Shown here one piece after another: positions 22,930-51,704 of a stretch of DNA of 64,000 nt. The DNA lies in assembly GCF_000224145.3 (NCBI RefSeq), contig NW_004190438.2, positions 145,528-209,527 of the forward strand, given 5' to 3'. The first letter of the stretch is position 1; every line of letters starts with the position of its first letter. The stretch is from Ciona intestinalis. Lineage: Eukaryota; Chordata; Ascidiacea; Phlebobranchia; Cionidae. The position numbers were made by a program, and so were the translations under genes. Under the pieces are notes generated by a model. The model worked only from the letters and a program-made list of their open reading frames with translations. It made no database searches and was not told the origin of the DNA.

Positions 22930-23826
22930 ATTTTAGCCTGCAACTTGAATTAATTTTACGTTACAACTTGATTTAATTTTATGCTACAACTTGAATTAAT
23001 TTTACGTTACAACTTGAATTATTTTTACGCTACAACTTGAATTAATTTTACGCTTACGACTTGAATTAATTTTAAGTTACGACTTGAATTATTTTTACGT
23101 TACGACTTGAATTAATTTTACGTTACGACTTGAATTTTACGTTACAACTTGATTTAATTTTATGTTACAACTTGAATTAATTTTACGTTACAACTTGAAT
23201 TATTTTTACGCTACAACTTGAATTAATTTTACGTTACGACTTGAATTAATTTTACGTTACGACTTGAATTAATTTTACGTTACGACTTGAGTTAATTTTA
23301 CGTTACAACTTGAATTATTTTTACGCTACGACTTGAATTAATTTTACGTTACGACTTGAATTATTTTTACGTTACGACTTGAATTATTTTTACGTTACGA
23401 CTTGAATTAATTTTACGTTACGACTTGAATTTTTACGTTACGACTTGATTTAATTTTATGTTACAACTTGAATTAATTTTACGTTACAACTTGAATTATT
23501 TTTACGCTACGACTTGAATTAATTTTACGTTACGACTTGAATTAATTTTACGTTACGACTTGAATTAATTTTACGTTACGACTTGAGTTATTTTTACGTT
23601 ACGACTTGAATTAATTTTACGTTACGACTTGAATTAATTTTACGTTACGACTTGAGTTATTTTTACGTTACGACTTGAGTTATTTTTACGTTACGACTTG
23701 AATTAATTTTACGTTACGACTTAAATTAATTTTACGCTACGACTTGAATTGATTTTACGTTACAACTTGAATTAATTTTACGTTACGACTTGAATTATTT
23801 TTACGCTACGACTTGAATTAATTTTA
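22930..23826. repeat. Satellite array, about 23-bp unit (TTACGACTTGAATTAATTTTACG)-type
   Basis: Roughly 39 head-to-tail units of about 23 bp. The core is ACTTGAATTAATTTTACG, with recurring variants ACTTGAATTATTTTTACG and ACTTGATTTAATTTTATG, and TTACGAC versus TTACAAC. Variant order suggests block duplications inside the array. There is no spacer structure, so it is not a CRISPR. Non-coding. Confidence 0.95.
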
Positions 23827-24067
23827 TATCCGGTAAAATCGCTCATGCGTTTCGAAACTTCGCGGGCAAAGCACGATTATGTGTTTTAGTTACCAAGGTG
23901 ATCCTATAATATATAAATTATAGCGGCCATTTTCGATACCTTCTACTGGTGCCATTAACATAACATTTGGACATTGTACTAACTAGACCCCAGCGGTACC
24001 GATTCTAAAATAAAATTTTAATAATTTCTAAAACTATTAATTATGAATATGAATATTCGTCTCAAAA

Positions 24068-24972
24068 CATATTTGTAGTATTTTCTACCGATTCAGCTTC
24101 GTCAGTTCACAACTGTAGAGTATATACCAACTGGTCAAAATGCCGATTGGTGGTAATTGTGGTAATCAAAACATCAGGTTCAAAATTGCGATTTGGCAAC
24201 AAAACGAATTTTTATTAGAATGTGAAGCAACTGAGAAAAGAAGAGAGTAACTATAACGAAAAGGCACATTAATTAAAATATAGTAGGGTGGGGTAAGACG
24301 GAAACCTTGAGCACATTTTTTGCCAAAGATGTGAGAATTGAGGTCCACTGTTCCATGAAAAAAAAACAACTATTAGTCATTAACGTGCCCAACATTGAAA
24401 ATGAACTAGGAAAACGAAAAGAACGAAAAAAAGTTTGGTCTCTCTCTCTACTGTAAACCAAAATAGGTTTCAGAAAACGCCCAATCCCACATTTTAAACA
24501 AAATGTCTCGTTTAGCAGGTCATATTTGTAGTATTTTCTACCGATTCAGCTTCTCAGTTCACAACTGTAGAGTATATACCAACTGGTCAAAATGCCGATT
24601 GGTGGTAATTGTGGTAATCAAAACATCAGGTTCAAAATTGCGATTTGGCAACAAAACGAATTTTTATTAGAATGTGAAGCAACTGAGAAAAGAAGAGAGT
24701 AACTATAACGAAAAGGCACATTAATTAAAATATAGTAGGGTGGGGTAAGACGGAAACCTTGAGCACATTTTTTGCCAAAGATGTGAGAATTGAGGTCCAC
24801 TGTTCCATGAAAAAAAAACAACTATTAGTCATTAACGTGCCCAACATTGAAAATGAACTAGGAAAACGAAAAGAACGAAAAAAAGTTTGGTCTCTCTCTC
24901 TACTGTAAACCAAAATAGGTTTCAGAAAACGCCCAATCCCACATTTTAAACAAAATGTCTCGTTTAGCAGGT
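24068..24972. repeat. Near-perfect 452/453-bp tandem duplication
   Basis: 24068-24520 and 24521-24972 differ by a single base noticed (CTTCGTCAG versus CTTCTCAG). Each copy contains the 3' end of the HECT gene and a GGGTGGGGTAAGACGG MITE end. Only the second copy joins the upstream HECT exon, so the first is a downstream duplicate or an assembly artefact. Confidence 0.9.
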
Positions 24973-26962
24973 GGATCAACCACACACAGGTTCAAAATGT
25001 TTGAGCATGTATGGGCAGTGGGCAGGTATCCAATATTCGATGAATAAAAGTGAATGGTAGGAGAGACGGAATACCCAAGTACTGGGAATTCTGGTGAACC
25101 AGTTATGAATGCAAGTAAATGTTCAAGTCTATATGCTTCCTTCCACCAACACTACGCCTTCCACTGGCTACTTCGCGTACATACACTATAAAAGACCCAT
25201 ACACATTCTTCTCAGCCTCCCGAGCATTTCATCCCTCTTCTGAAAATTGTGGCTTAATACTTTGAATTATAAGTTGAGGAGTCAAAGATACGAACAAGAG
25301 TACGCAATTTTGGAAAGGTTAAAAAACATGAATGCATGCCAAGCTTTTCTAAGCCTTTCAGGAAAGCTATTTCACATTTATTGGTAGAGGAGTTTTCTAC
25401 TAGCTTCTGAAAGCATGCATCATTGAGATATTTGGGCATTTGTCCATTCTGCAGAATTGCAATAGCAAACATAACACCAACATTTTCATAATCCTCGCTG
25501 ATTAATTCTCTCAATGATTCACCACCAAAGTATTTTTCCTTTATTGCATGATTCATCAGTCTTATCCACTCTTTCCTGGGGCCACCATAATCAACCGAAT
25601 CTTCCCCCATAAAGTCCACTTTAAATACTAATCGGAAATCTTCTATGTACTTGAAATTATCAAATGAGCAAATCAGTATTTTTTGACGGTCCACTAAAAT
25701 AAAATTTGTATCAAGCTCTTCAGTTTCTTCGTCTATAGCTTGAATTTCTAAGCATCTCCCCGTTACAATATGTTGTTGTAGAAATCGGAGAATCTCAATT
25801 GGGTCAGTAATTGATTTATCTAAACAATCAGTAATTATATTGTTAATGTTAAAAGGACTGTTAATGTTAAAAGGACATAAGCTAAAATTGCTTTTGATGG
25901 GTTTAAGAATCTTTTGTCCACCACTTGCTTCGGAAACGATTCTTTCTTGACCACCACTTGTTTTAAAGGAAAAGTATCTGTCAATTGTTTCTTTGTCTGT
26001 ACTATGTTGTGATGTCATATTGTTAAAGCTTGAATGATGCTGCTGCCGTAGATTTAATTCAGGCAAACCAACTTCCTCTCGAATGTCATTTAAAAATCTC
26101 ACATATATTGCACCAGAAGGTGAAATAGATTTTGTTAGAGTTAGCCCGTCAATAGTTTTGTTGTCGGGCAAATTAGGCATTAGAAGCCTACCACATGAGT
26201 TTTTCACAAACTCAAACGGTTCATTACTACAGAAACTTGGTGCAACCTTTGAAATTTCCTCACAAAGCTGTTCATGAGTCCAGCTTTTTTCAATCAAAGC
26301 TCGAAACAATAAACTTTTGTTCCTCAAAATATGTCTTGTCTAACCTGGTAGGTACTTTAGTAGTGCCTTTCTCAACAGTTAGAGTTAGCCCGTCAATAGT
26401 TTTGTTGTCGGGCAAATTAGGCATTAGAAGCCTACCACATGAGTTTTTCACAAACTCAAACGGTTCATTACTACAGAAACTTGGTGCAACCTTTGAAATT
26501 TCCTCACAAAGCTGTTCATGAGTCCAGCTTTTTTCAATCAAAGCTCGAAACAATAAACTTTTGTTCCTCAAAATATGTCTTGTCTAACCTGGTAGGTACT
26601 TTAGTAGTGCCTTTCTCAACAAAAACAATGTTTCTTGTAACTATTCCACCTGTTGGCCGACCAGGTCGTGGCCTTGAAGGTATTCTTCCATATGGTCGCA
26701 CTGATCGACCAATTCTTCGTTGCTGATGAGAAGATCCAGTACTGGGAAATCGCATTTGTAGCTCTGAAACAGCATTTGAAATAGAGGACTGTGCATTAGT
26801 AGCAGTAGTAGACACTCTGCAATGTGTTGGGTTGTTGTTGCTGCTTGAAGTAGCTGGTGATACAAGCAATGTGGTCAACCTGTTGATATTTTTTATTGCA
26901 CTATCAGCAATATCCTTTATTTCAAGTGTTATATTATTATTTTGTTCCATTTTTCTGTACAA
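24900..26962 (-). CDS. HECT-type E3 ubiquitin ligase (G2E3-like, probably transposon-associated), model incomplete
   Basis: Minus strand. 26962-26622 encodes an N-terminal Ser/Arg-rich region ('GRSVRPYGRIPSRPRPGR' type) ending 'NIVFVEKGTTKV'. 26327-25254 carries 'EISKVAPSFC' and 'SGAIYVRF', then the HECT N-lobe ('MGEDSVDYGGPRKEWIRL', ending near 'EKLGMHSCF'). 25128-24903 is a separate exon with the C-lobe ('LEHLLAFITGSPEFPVLGY', then 'LPTAHTCSNIL' with the catalytic Cys), ending at a TAG (24900-24902). HECT ligases pass ubiquitin through this Cys. A 244-bp internal duplication (26134-26377 / 26378-26621) and an unresolved frame change around 26330 and 26570 damage the model. The splice between the two lobes was not resolved. 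The relatives I recall are multicopy genes with N-terminal UBZ fingers. Confidence 0.65.
26134..26621. repeat. Exact-looking 244-bp tandem duplication inside the HECT gene
   Basis: 26134-26377 is repeated at 26378-26621. It duplicates the exon part coding 'NKSLLFRALIEKSWTHEQLC' to 'DGLTLT'. Because 244 is not a multiple of three, a literal reading breaks the frame. Confidence 0.9.
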
Positions 26963-27489
26963 TTCTACAATAAGAAAAAAATCAGAATTAGATTTTAAGA
27001 TAAAATTTTATAAAGTTAACCTCTCTTGCGCTGCTGATGTTTTAGCCAATATTGAAAACATATTGCGTACCCTTAGGCGCCTAACATGGGTATGCGCAAT
27101 TGGGGGAAATGTGACAACTTGACAGCTAACAAATATTGATATATACAAACTAATCAATTTAAAAAATCAAATCTATCTGTTTAGAATTTTCAATATTTTT
27201 AAAATAGATCTCAATAAATTTTAAAATTATGCATTTTTAGTTCAAACCAACTAAAAGGGGCATACCAACGTTTGAAAAATTGGTGAGTCAGCATAATCTA
27301 GTATGCAGCCAGGTTCAATCGAAAAATTAAAACAAAATAAAGTTTACATATTTTTATTCATCTATCCATATATACAAATTTTCATTTTTCGTTGGTTGCC
27401 CCTTTAATAAGCATAATGTTTTGATGATAAATCATCGATAGCTTTGAAAATTAAATTGCTCCTACATCTTCTGTTTGCAAAAAAATGTT

Positions 27490-27926
27490 TCAGTAAAGCA
27501 ACAGATTCCCAATACAAGTCTTTTCCAAAGTTTTGATCATGAAATAAGGGATTTTTGGTAGTCTAACAAAAGATGGATCAACATCAATAGAGCAGGGCTC
27601 AACATTGACTTGATAAGCCTGGTCTTCAATGGTCTGAACTCCATTAGGGTCTACACCATAATCCTCAATTTCAGGTAAATTTAAAGCAGAGCAGTCTGAA
27701 TTTAAATTTTCAAGCATTCCTGCCTCCCACAACTGAAGTGGTGACATATTTCCTTCGGAAGAGAGTGGGTGGTGATTCATATGATTCACAAATTCATCTA
27801 AAGATGCTTGTATCCTTGGTTTATATATGTACTGAAGACAGTATATATGAATGTCACATTGTGGGTCAAATTTGTTATCATGTTGTAATTCATCAAATAT
27901 TTTATGATAAAATACAAGCACCCATG
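27490..27926 (-). pseudogene. Integrase-core-like transposon ORF, C-terminal part, cut by the gap
   Basis: The minus strand from the gap edge reads 'WVLVFYHKIFDELQHDNKFDP', then 'IHIYCLQYIYKPRIQASLDEF' and 'WNHHPLS'-type 'MNHHPLSSEGNMSPLQLWEAGML' (key residues: NHHPLS, EGN-SP-QLW). It ends at 27490. This is the C-terminal signature of a large family of integrase-core proteins found as repeats in fish and invertebrate genomes. The catalytic core should lie in the gap. It is upstream of and co-oriented with the HECT gene. Confidence 0.6.
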
Positions 27927-28426
27927 NNNNNNNNNNNNNNNNNNNNNNNNNNNNNNNNNNNNNNNNNNNNNNNNNNNNNNNNNNNNNNNNNNNNNNNNNN
28001 NNNNNNNNNNNNNNNNNNNNNNNNNNNNNNNNNNNNNNNNNNNNNNNNNNNNNNNNNNNNNNNNNNNNNNNNNNNNNNNNNNNNNNNNNNNNNNNNNNNN
28101 NNNNNNNNNNNNNNNNNNNNNNNNNNNNNNNNNNNNNNNNNNNNNNNNNNNNNNNNNNNNNNNNNNNNNNNNNNNNNNNNNNNNNNNNNNNNNNNNNNNN
28201 NNNNNNNNNNNNNNNNNNNNNNNNNNNNNNNNNNNNNNNNNNNNNNNNNNNNNNNNNNNNNNNNNNNNNNNNNNNNNNNNNNNNNNNNNNNNNNNNNNNN
28301 NNNNNNNNNNNNNNNNNNNNNNNNNNNNNNNNNNNNNNNNNNNNNNNNNNNNNNNNNNNNNNNNNNNNNNNNNNNNNNNNNNNNNNNNNNNNNNNNNNNN
28401 NNNNNNNNNNNNNNNNNNNNNNNNNN
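27927..28426. other. Assembly gap (500 N)
   Basis: A run of undetermined bases. The round length suggests a gap of estimated, not measured, size. Confidence 1.
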
Positions 28427-28654
28427 CCTTTATTGAACTGCATCTGCAAACGCACACAACGTTAAATACACAAAGCGCACAATATATACAACGCAATTCT
28501 AAGATACTACATTCATACTCAACACAACGACCTTTGCATACTATTACTATAATACAGTAAACACTGCAGCACGATAAGTCTAACACAATGAAAGAAGGAC
28601 ACGCGGCGGCAAGGCAACCTCGGGCAACAATGCTTAGAGCGCGTAAGGCGCGAT

Positions 28655-29102
28655 CAGAGCCATAGAAATACCGAGTAGTCCAACCCATTGTTACGTAAAA
28701 GACAAATTGAACGGCAATTTGGTTCCAAAATAACACAGTAGGTATAGGGAAAATGCATATTTTTCGGTAAATCAGAGAAAAACTTAAGTCTAACAACAAA
28801 TTTAAAGGTTGAAAAGTGTAAAAAACAAGTGTTATTTGTTTTCTGTATCAAAAAAAGTCAAAAAATGGAATTACAAGCGGTTGATTTGTGACATTTTAGT
28901 CATTTAATGGGGGTAAATTTATATGTTTTTTCAAAAAAATGTTTGGTAAGGTAAATAGAAGCTGTTTTACGCCTTTCCACAAAAGGAAATCGCAAATAAA
29001 ACTCAACAAGTTCGTTTAAATTCATTGCGAAAGTCACCGCTTTTGCTCTATTTTGAACACACAAAGACGGCAGTTGGACTACTCGGTGTTTTTACGACTC
29101 TG
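28655..29102. mobile_element. hAT-like MITE, 448 bp, 8-bp TSD GGCGCGAT
   Basis: The left end is CAGAGCCATAGAAATACCGA and the right end is its inverse, with ACCGAGTAGTCCAAC fully shared between ends. The perfect 8-bp duplication GGCGCGAT lies at 28647-28654 and 29103-29110. CAGAG termini and the 8-bp TSD are typical of hAT elements. No ORF. An inverted partial copy lies at 51473-51704. Confidence 0.92.
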
Positions 29103-29129
29103 GGCGCGATAAGTCTACAGTGAGCAGAC

Positions 29130-29156
29130 CATAGATATCATATATAGATATCTATG
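29130..29156. other. 27-bp palindrome flanked by an 8-bp direct repeat
   Basis: CATAGATATC and GATATCTATG form a perfect inverted repeat around a 7-base ATATATA centre. The 8-mer GAGCAGAC stands directly on both sides (29122-29129 and 29157-29164). It looks like a very small insertion with a target duplication, 110 bp upstream of the RPP30 start codon. Confidence 0.75.
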
Positions 29157-29265
29157 GAGCAGACACGATAAACAGTTTACAACAGGTGGGGGAAAAACCC
29201 TTTACTAGCACCAAAAATTTATTACCGACTTATTTTAAATGTGTGTGTAGAGTTGTAAGCGTACC

Positions 29266-31469
29266 ATGAGTAGTATACCAATTCCACCTCACGGAAAACT
29301 ATATGACCTCAACATACAATATGAAAGTAACTGCTTAATGGAGACTACCAGCAAAGCTAATATGGCTGTACGCCTGGGTTACGAAGTAGTTGCAATCAAT
29401 CAAAATGTTTCATCCGTTGCAAAAGAGACCAAAGGTACAGACTTTTCCATTTATATGATGATTTGTTCCTGGTACCACCAAAGAATTCAACCAATACCTA
29501 ATCATCACATTACTATAATATAATGACACCTCTTTTTGGTCAAAATTGAGAAACCTATGCAGGAATAAACCCTCTGTGCGTGTCACTCATTTCAATCTGG
29601 AACTTTGTAACCCTGGCATAACTCACAGGGTGTACATTTTTTTTATTGCTTAAAATAAAATCAACAACTTACGACAATTGAGCAAATATGTCATCCATAA
29701 CATATCCCTAAATGATATTAATATGTTTTCTAAAGTTGTAATTTTCAGCTAAACGAATGAAACTGATGTTACCTGAGCCACCTCCTTTATTGCATCTTGA
29801 TGCAGAATCCAAAAGTTATTTAAAAATCAACAAAAAAAACTTCCAACAATATTCACGTATCACAATCGAGTTGTGTGAACTAGGTGACCTGCATAAAGTT
29901 AGTACAGTTGTCTTGTGCAGTAATTCATAGTTAAAACTGATAGCCTTTTTTTAAACAGAATTGTAAAATACATATTATATTATATATATTTAAAAACCTT
30001 TGTTAAAGATCTATAAGCTCATCATTAGCTGTTTTGTAGGTTCGTGATGTATTATCAACGGGTTTATACGATATCATTGCTGTACTGCCACGTACTGATC
30101 GCTTGTTTCATTCTGCTTGCACTGAACTTCATATCGACATTATTTGTATTGATGGAAGTGAAAAACTTCCTTATCTTCCAAAACATGCTACTGTACAAGC
30201 TGCTATAAGTCGCGGCATCAATTTTGAGGTATTTTCTTGGTAATGTTCCAGCTAATATAAATTAAATAAATACAGATTAACATGTATATATCTAATTTAT
30301 TCTATTATTCCAGGATATTCATAGGAAAAACCAATGATACTATTTAATATGTTTGTGCACTAAGTATGATTGAACGCATTTAAAAAGAAAATAACATTTG
30401 TGTATAGCCAGCTACTTAATTTAAACATAAGTTATAGCAGCTTATGCTACATTACATGCACAACAACGAAAAGTTTTAAGTACACAAAAGACTGAACTAG
30501 GCTATGAAAAAATAGTCATTATGTCATTAAATAACAAAAATAGTCAAACAGTCATTAAATAACAGTGATGTATAAAAACACATTGGCAAGTTTAGAAACA
30601 TTAATGACATTGTTTTCTTACCACAATTACACATCACAGAAATCCGCCAAGTTGAAGTTATGTTTTTACAGTAACACTTCCACTACATTAACTAAAACTG
30701 CATCCACATCCAGTTAATAGTTAATATGAGAATACTTTTGGGGCAGTCTGCATTGTTGCCACATGTGTACACATATGGTACACATATTATATATAAATGA
30801 AAATGGTTAAACAATTACATTTGGTACTGTCCAGTGTCTATAGTTATAAACTATTTGAAATTCTCAACCAGGAATATTTTAAAATAGTTTAAGCATTTAT
30901 TAATTCTCACTTCCTAGTGTATGTGCTAGGTTTGTTATGCCCCGATGATCAGGGACACCACAATGCGCCGACTCACGATAAACAACGTACAACGATTAGT
31001 TGAAAGTTCCAAAGGAAAAAATCTCATTTTATCCAGTGGAGCCTTGCATCAAATGGAAATGCGTGGACCGTGAGTATTCACTCCTTGTTATATCATATGT
31101 GGCACATTTTTCATTGTGGTTTATCTAAAAATATTGTTTATTACTATTAATTACAACTATTACTTTGTAACGAATTTTGTTTTTACCTTTTGTGAGTATG
31201 TGAATAAAATTTGTGTTTGAATTAAATGCTTTTTCGATAAAGGCTCGTTGTGTTATACAATAAAGTAACATTATTTTCAACTGACCCGTGTATTTACCAC
31301 CAGGTATGATGTTGCAAACTTGAGTACTTTATTTGGAATCAAAGAAAATCTTCATATTCACTGTGTTAGTAACAACTGTAGATCTGCAATTGTTCACAGT
31401 TTTACAAGAAAAACAGCTAAATGTGCTGTTTATGTTCAACAGTTGAATGAAACTATTGCAACTATTTAA
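29266..31469 (+). CDS. RPP30: Ribonuclease P/MRP protein subunit p30
   Basis: RPP30 is a TIM-barrel-like protein subunit of nuclear RNase P and RNase MRP, which process tRNA 5' ends and rRNA precursors. Five coding exons splice in phase with GT-AG borders: 29266-29434, 29749-29897, 30040-30228, 30930-31069, 31304-31469. The product is 270 aa (human RPP30 is 268). Matching landmarks in order are 'LGYEVVAINQNVSS', 'YSRITIELCELGDL', 'LYDIIAVLPRTDRLFHSACT', 'LHIDIICI', 'RDTTMRRLTINN', 'GKNLILSSGA' with 'EMRGPYDVANLSTLFG', and 'NCRSAIVH' with 'TRKT' near the end. The start ATG opens exon 1 and gives the expected N-terminus. The gene is convergent with TNK2. I see no disruption. Confidence 0.95.
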
Positions 31470-31524
31470 CCGAGCAGAAAATTCAGCATTGCAGTTGAAA
31501 GTGGAATACATGCGCACTGCCATG

Positions 31525-31530
31525 AATAAA
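31525..31530 (+). terminator. Poly(A) signal AATAAA of RPP30
   Basis: Canonical hexamer about 55 bases after the RPP30 stop codon. Cleavage would be expected within the next few tens of bases. Confidence 0.6.
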
Positions 31531-31804
31531 AAAAAGTCCAATGATTTGTAACCGTTGACAATATGTATGATTGATTTTTAAATATTTTAAATGACAAAAT
31601 CGTGTTTAATACCACACACTTTACTTCATAATATTCCTGCTTTCCCATCAGCCATCTGCCCATCACTGTTTTAAATTTTCTACATTATCAATTGACACCA
31701 CCCTCACAGCCCAACAAACGCAGACCAAAGTCAATACTGTTTTAACTATAAAAAAATATATATTGAACACCTGCTAGGGGTGAGAGAAAAAATGTGACAT
31801 GTTC

Positions 31805-32120
31805 ATTGGGAATGAGGTAAGATGGGACATGTTTTACTTTTTCTGCAATGTCTTATTGCAATAGTAAACAAAGAGTTATAACTGTTCCCCCGGCGACTCT
31901 AAAAAGAAAATTTCTAATTGTACAAAATGCGATCAGTAAATATGGGATTGAGTTGCGGTATCCCATCTTACCCCACAATATTATGTGTGGGTAAGTGGGA
32001 CACCTTTTCATTCTATTTTCTCATCCCATTTGGTAGTAAACAAAGGACGTTCAAAAAAATATAAAATATCCTCGCGACTTTTTTACTTTAATATTATGTT
32101 TCCCGTTTTACCCCACCCTA
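31805..32120. mobile_element. Two adjoining copies of the 'GGTAAGATGGGACA' foldback MITE
   Basis: The first block starts GGTAAGATGGGACATG and ends TATCCCATCTTACCCCAC (about 31815-31975). The second starts GGTAAGTGGGACACCTTTTC and ends GTTTTACCCCACCCTA. Both have inverted ends of the same family. Intergenic between RPP30 and TNK2. Confidence 0.75.
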
Positions 32121-32399
32121 CTTATATGATAAAAAGGTTGGGGTCAAGATGGCTCAGTGGAAATAGGACAATATTGTCGTTTTATAATTTTTTAATAAAG
32201 TAAATGTGTGGCTAAAAACCAGCATCACTTACAAATCAAAATACACAATATTTTATTTAGTTTTATTTCGTTATACGACATACGTACGCGAATCGGTACA
32301 AGCCTCTCGTATGTTTTAAATACATTTCTTTGTGTTGTAAATTAACGAATTACACCTAAAACCCGTCAAATTCATTTTAAAACATACATTGAAGTGGCG

Positions 32400-32612
32400 A
32401 AAGATTAAACATTTTCATTCTATTTTCTCGCGCAGTTTGGTTTAGTAAACAAAAACATTTAAAGAATAAAACCATATCCTCAGACCGGTTTCAGGTGCTT
32501 AAAACACGGTCAGGATATTTGTATATTATGTGCTTAACATGTCCCATCTTTTCCCATCCTACCACGAGACAAAATATATGCTTAAGCGGTCATCTTGCCA
32601 CACCCTACTTTT
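32400..32612. mobile_element. Degraded copy of the same MITE family
   Basis: Internal arms (CATTTTCATTCTATTTTCTC; ATGTCCCATCTTTTCCCATC) match the family but the left terminus is missing. Confidence 0.6.
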
Positions 32613-32785
32613 GGTTCGGAATTTTAAAATATGTAGCCATGTTGCGCTAAAAAAAGCCATTTTACCCCACAATTTTAATACAGACTGTAGAGCCAATAAC
32701 CTTTCCTACATCGTATGTGAAAAAGTGTAGTGTGGAACTAACCGAGCCGATGACGTAGGTTTGATCCAGATTGTAGCATATTATA

Positions 32786-32969
32786 CAGTAGGGTTGGAGA
32801 AGATGGGACACCTTTAGCACATAATATACAATTAGCCTGGTCGTGTTTTTAATAATTAACAACGGTCCGTGAGGATATAGTTTTATGATTCTATGAATTT
32901 TCTTTGTTTACTACTAATCGGGACAAGAAAATGGAGTTAAAAGGCGTCCCATCTTCCCCTACCCTACTG
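32786..32969. mobile_element. 184-bp MITE with TA target duplication
   Basis: The left end CAGTAGGGTTGGAGAAGATG is mirrored by the right end (CATCTTCCCCTACCCTACTG), with TA on each side. It is the cleanest copy of the family in the window and defines its termini. Confidence 0.85.
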
Positions 32970-33000
32970 TATAATATATATATATATATATATATATATT
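32970..33000. repeat. (TA)n microsatellite
   Basis: About 15 TA units directly at the right edge of the MITE, probably grown from its TA target duplication. Confidence 0.9.
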
Positions 33001-33420
33001 AAGTATGTATATTATCCCGTATTTTAAACAATTTACACTGTTTACTGCAATTCCGCAACGTTCGAAGTTAAAACAGCTTGTTGTGGTTGAAATAGTTGAA
33101 TTCATATTTGATAGTTCAAAATGATTCGGCAGATACAGAAGTATATAAAAATAAAACAATAAAATCGATGAACAGTAATAAGTGGTAGTAAAACATCAGA
33201 GCAACAAACTGCTGTCTGCTGTGAATACTGCAATTCAAAGGTAATATTGGAGTAATAGATAAAATATTTTAACAACAATAACACAAAAGTGAATGGCTTT
33301 ACGCAAAAAAAAACAAAATAAAAATGCCGTTGATTTGACTAAATATTTTTACCCTACTTTGACAAATTATAATGAATATTCTAGCAACACCGAAATGAAG
33401 AAAGCACCAGAAAGTTTAAC

Positions 33421-51248
<17,828 letters not shown>

Positions 51249-51387
51249 TGTATTTCACTTTATGGGTGAAATGGGTCTACCATTGTGTTCGTATTTACAA
51301 AATGATTAACTACTAATATTGAATAAATACAAAGTACCACTAAAATATTGCTGAATTCTGTCAGAAATATGAAAGCAATAGGAGAAT

Positions 51388-51395
51388 GACGTCAC
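51388..51395. promoter_or_regulatory. CRE palindrome near TNK2 5' end
   Basis: TGACGTCA 140 bp upstream of the TNK2 start codon (minus-strand gene). It is the same 8-mer that is clustered in the large intron. Confidence 0.35.
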
Positions 51396-51472
51396 ATAAA
51401 TCGGGTTGCCAAAAAACGCAACATTTTTTAAAGAAGATCAAGAGAGCTAAGCTTTAATCAACAAGGTCAATT

Positions 51473-51704
51473 CAGAATCGTATAAACACCGAGTAGTCCA
51501 ACTGCCGTCCTTGTGTCTCAAGAAAAGCAAAAGCGGTGACTTTGGATTGATTTAAACGAACTTTTTAGGTTTTGTTTGTGTTTTCCTTTTTTGGAAAGGT
51601 GTAAAACAGCTTTTATTTACCTTTCCAAACATTTTTTGGAAAAAATATATAAATTTAGCCGAATTAAAAGACTAAATCGTCACAAATCAACCGCTTGTAA
51701 TTCT
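51473..51704. mobile_element. Truncated, inverted copy of the CAGAG hAT-like MITE
   Basis: Begins CAGAATCGTATAAACACCGA and GTAGTCCAACTGCCGTC, and follows the element at 28655-29102 in reverse orientation. It stops at GGTTGATTTGTGAC-equivalent sequence, about half-way. The other half and its end are missing. Confidence 0.8.

Noticed and set aside
22930..23826. CRISPR-like array
   Set aside because: Units are head to tail without spacers and the genome is animal; it is a satellite.
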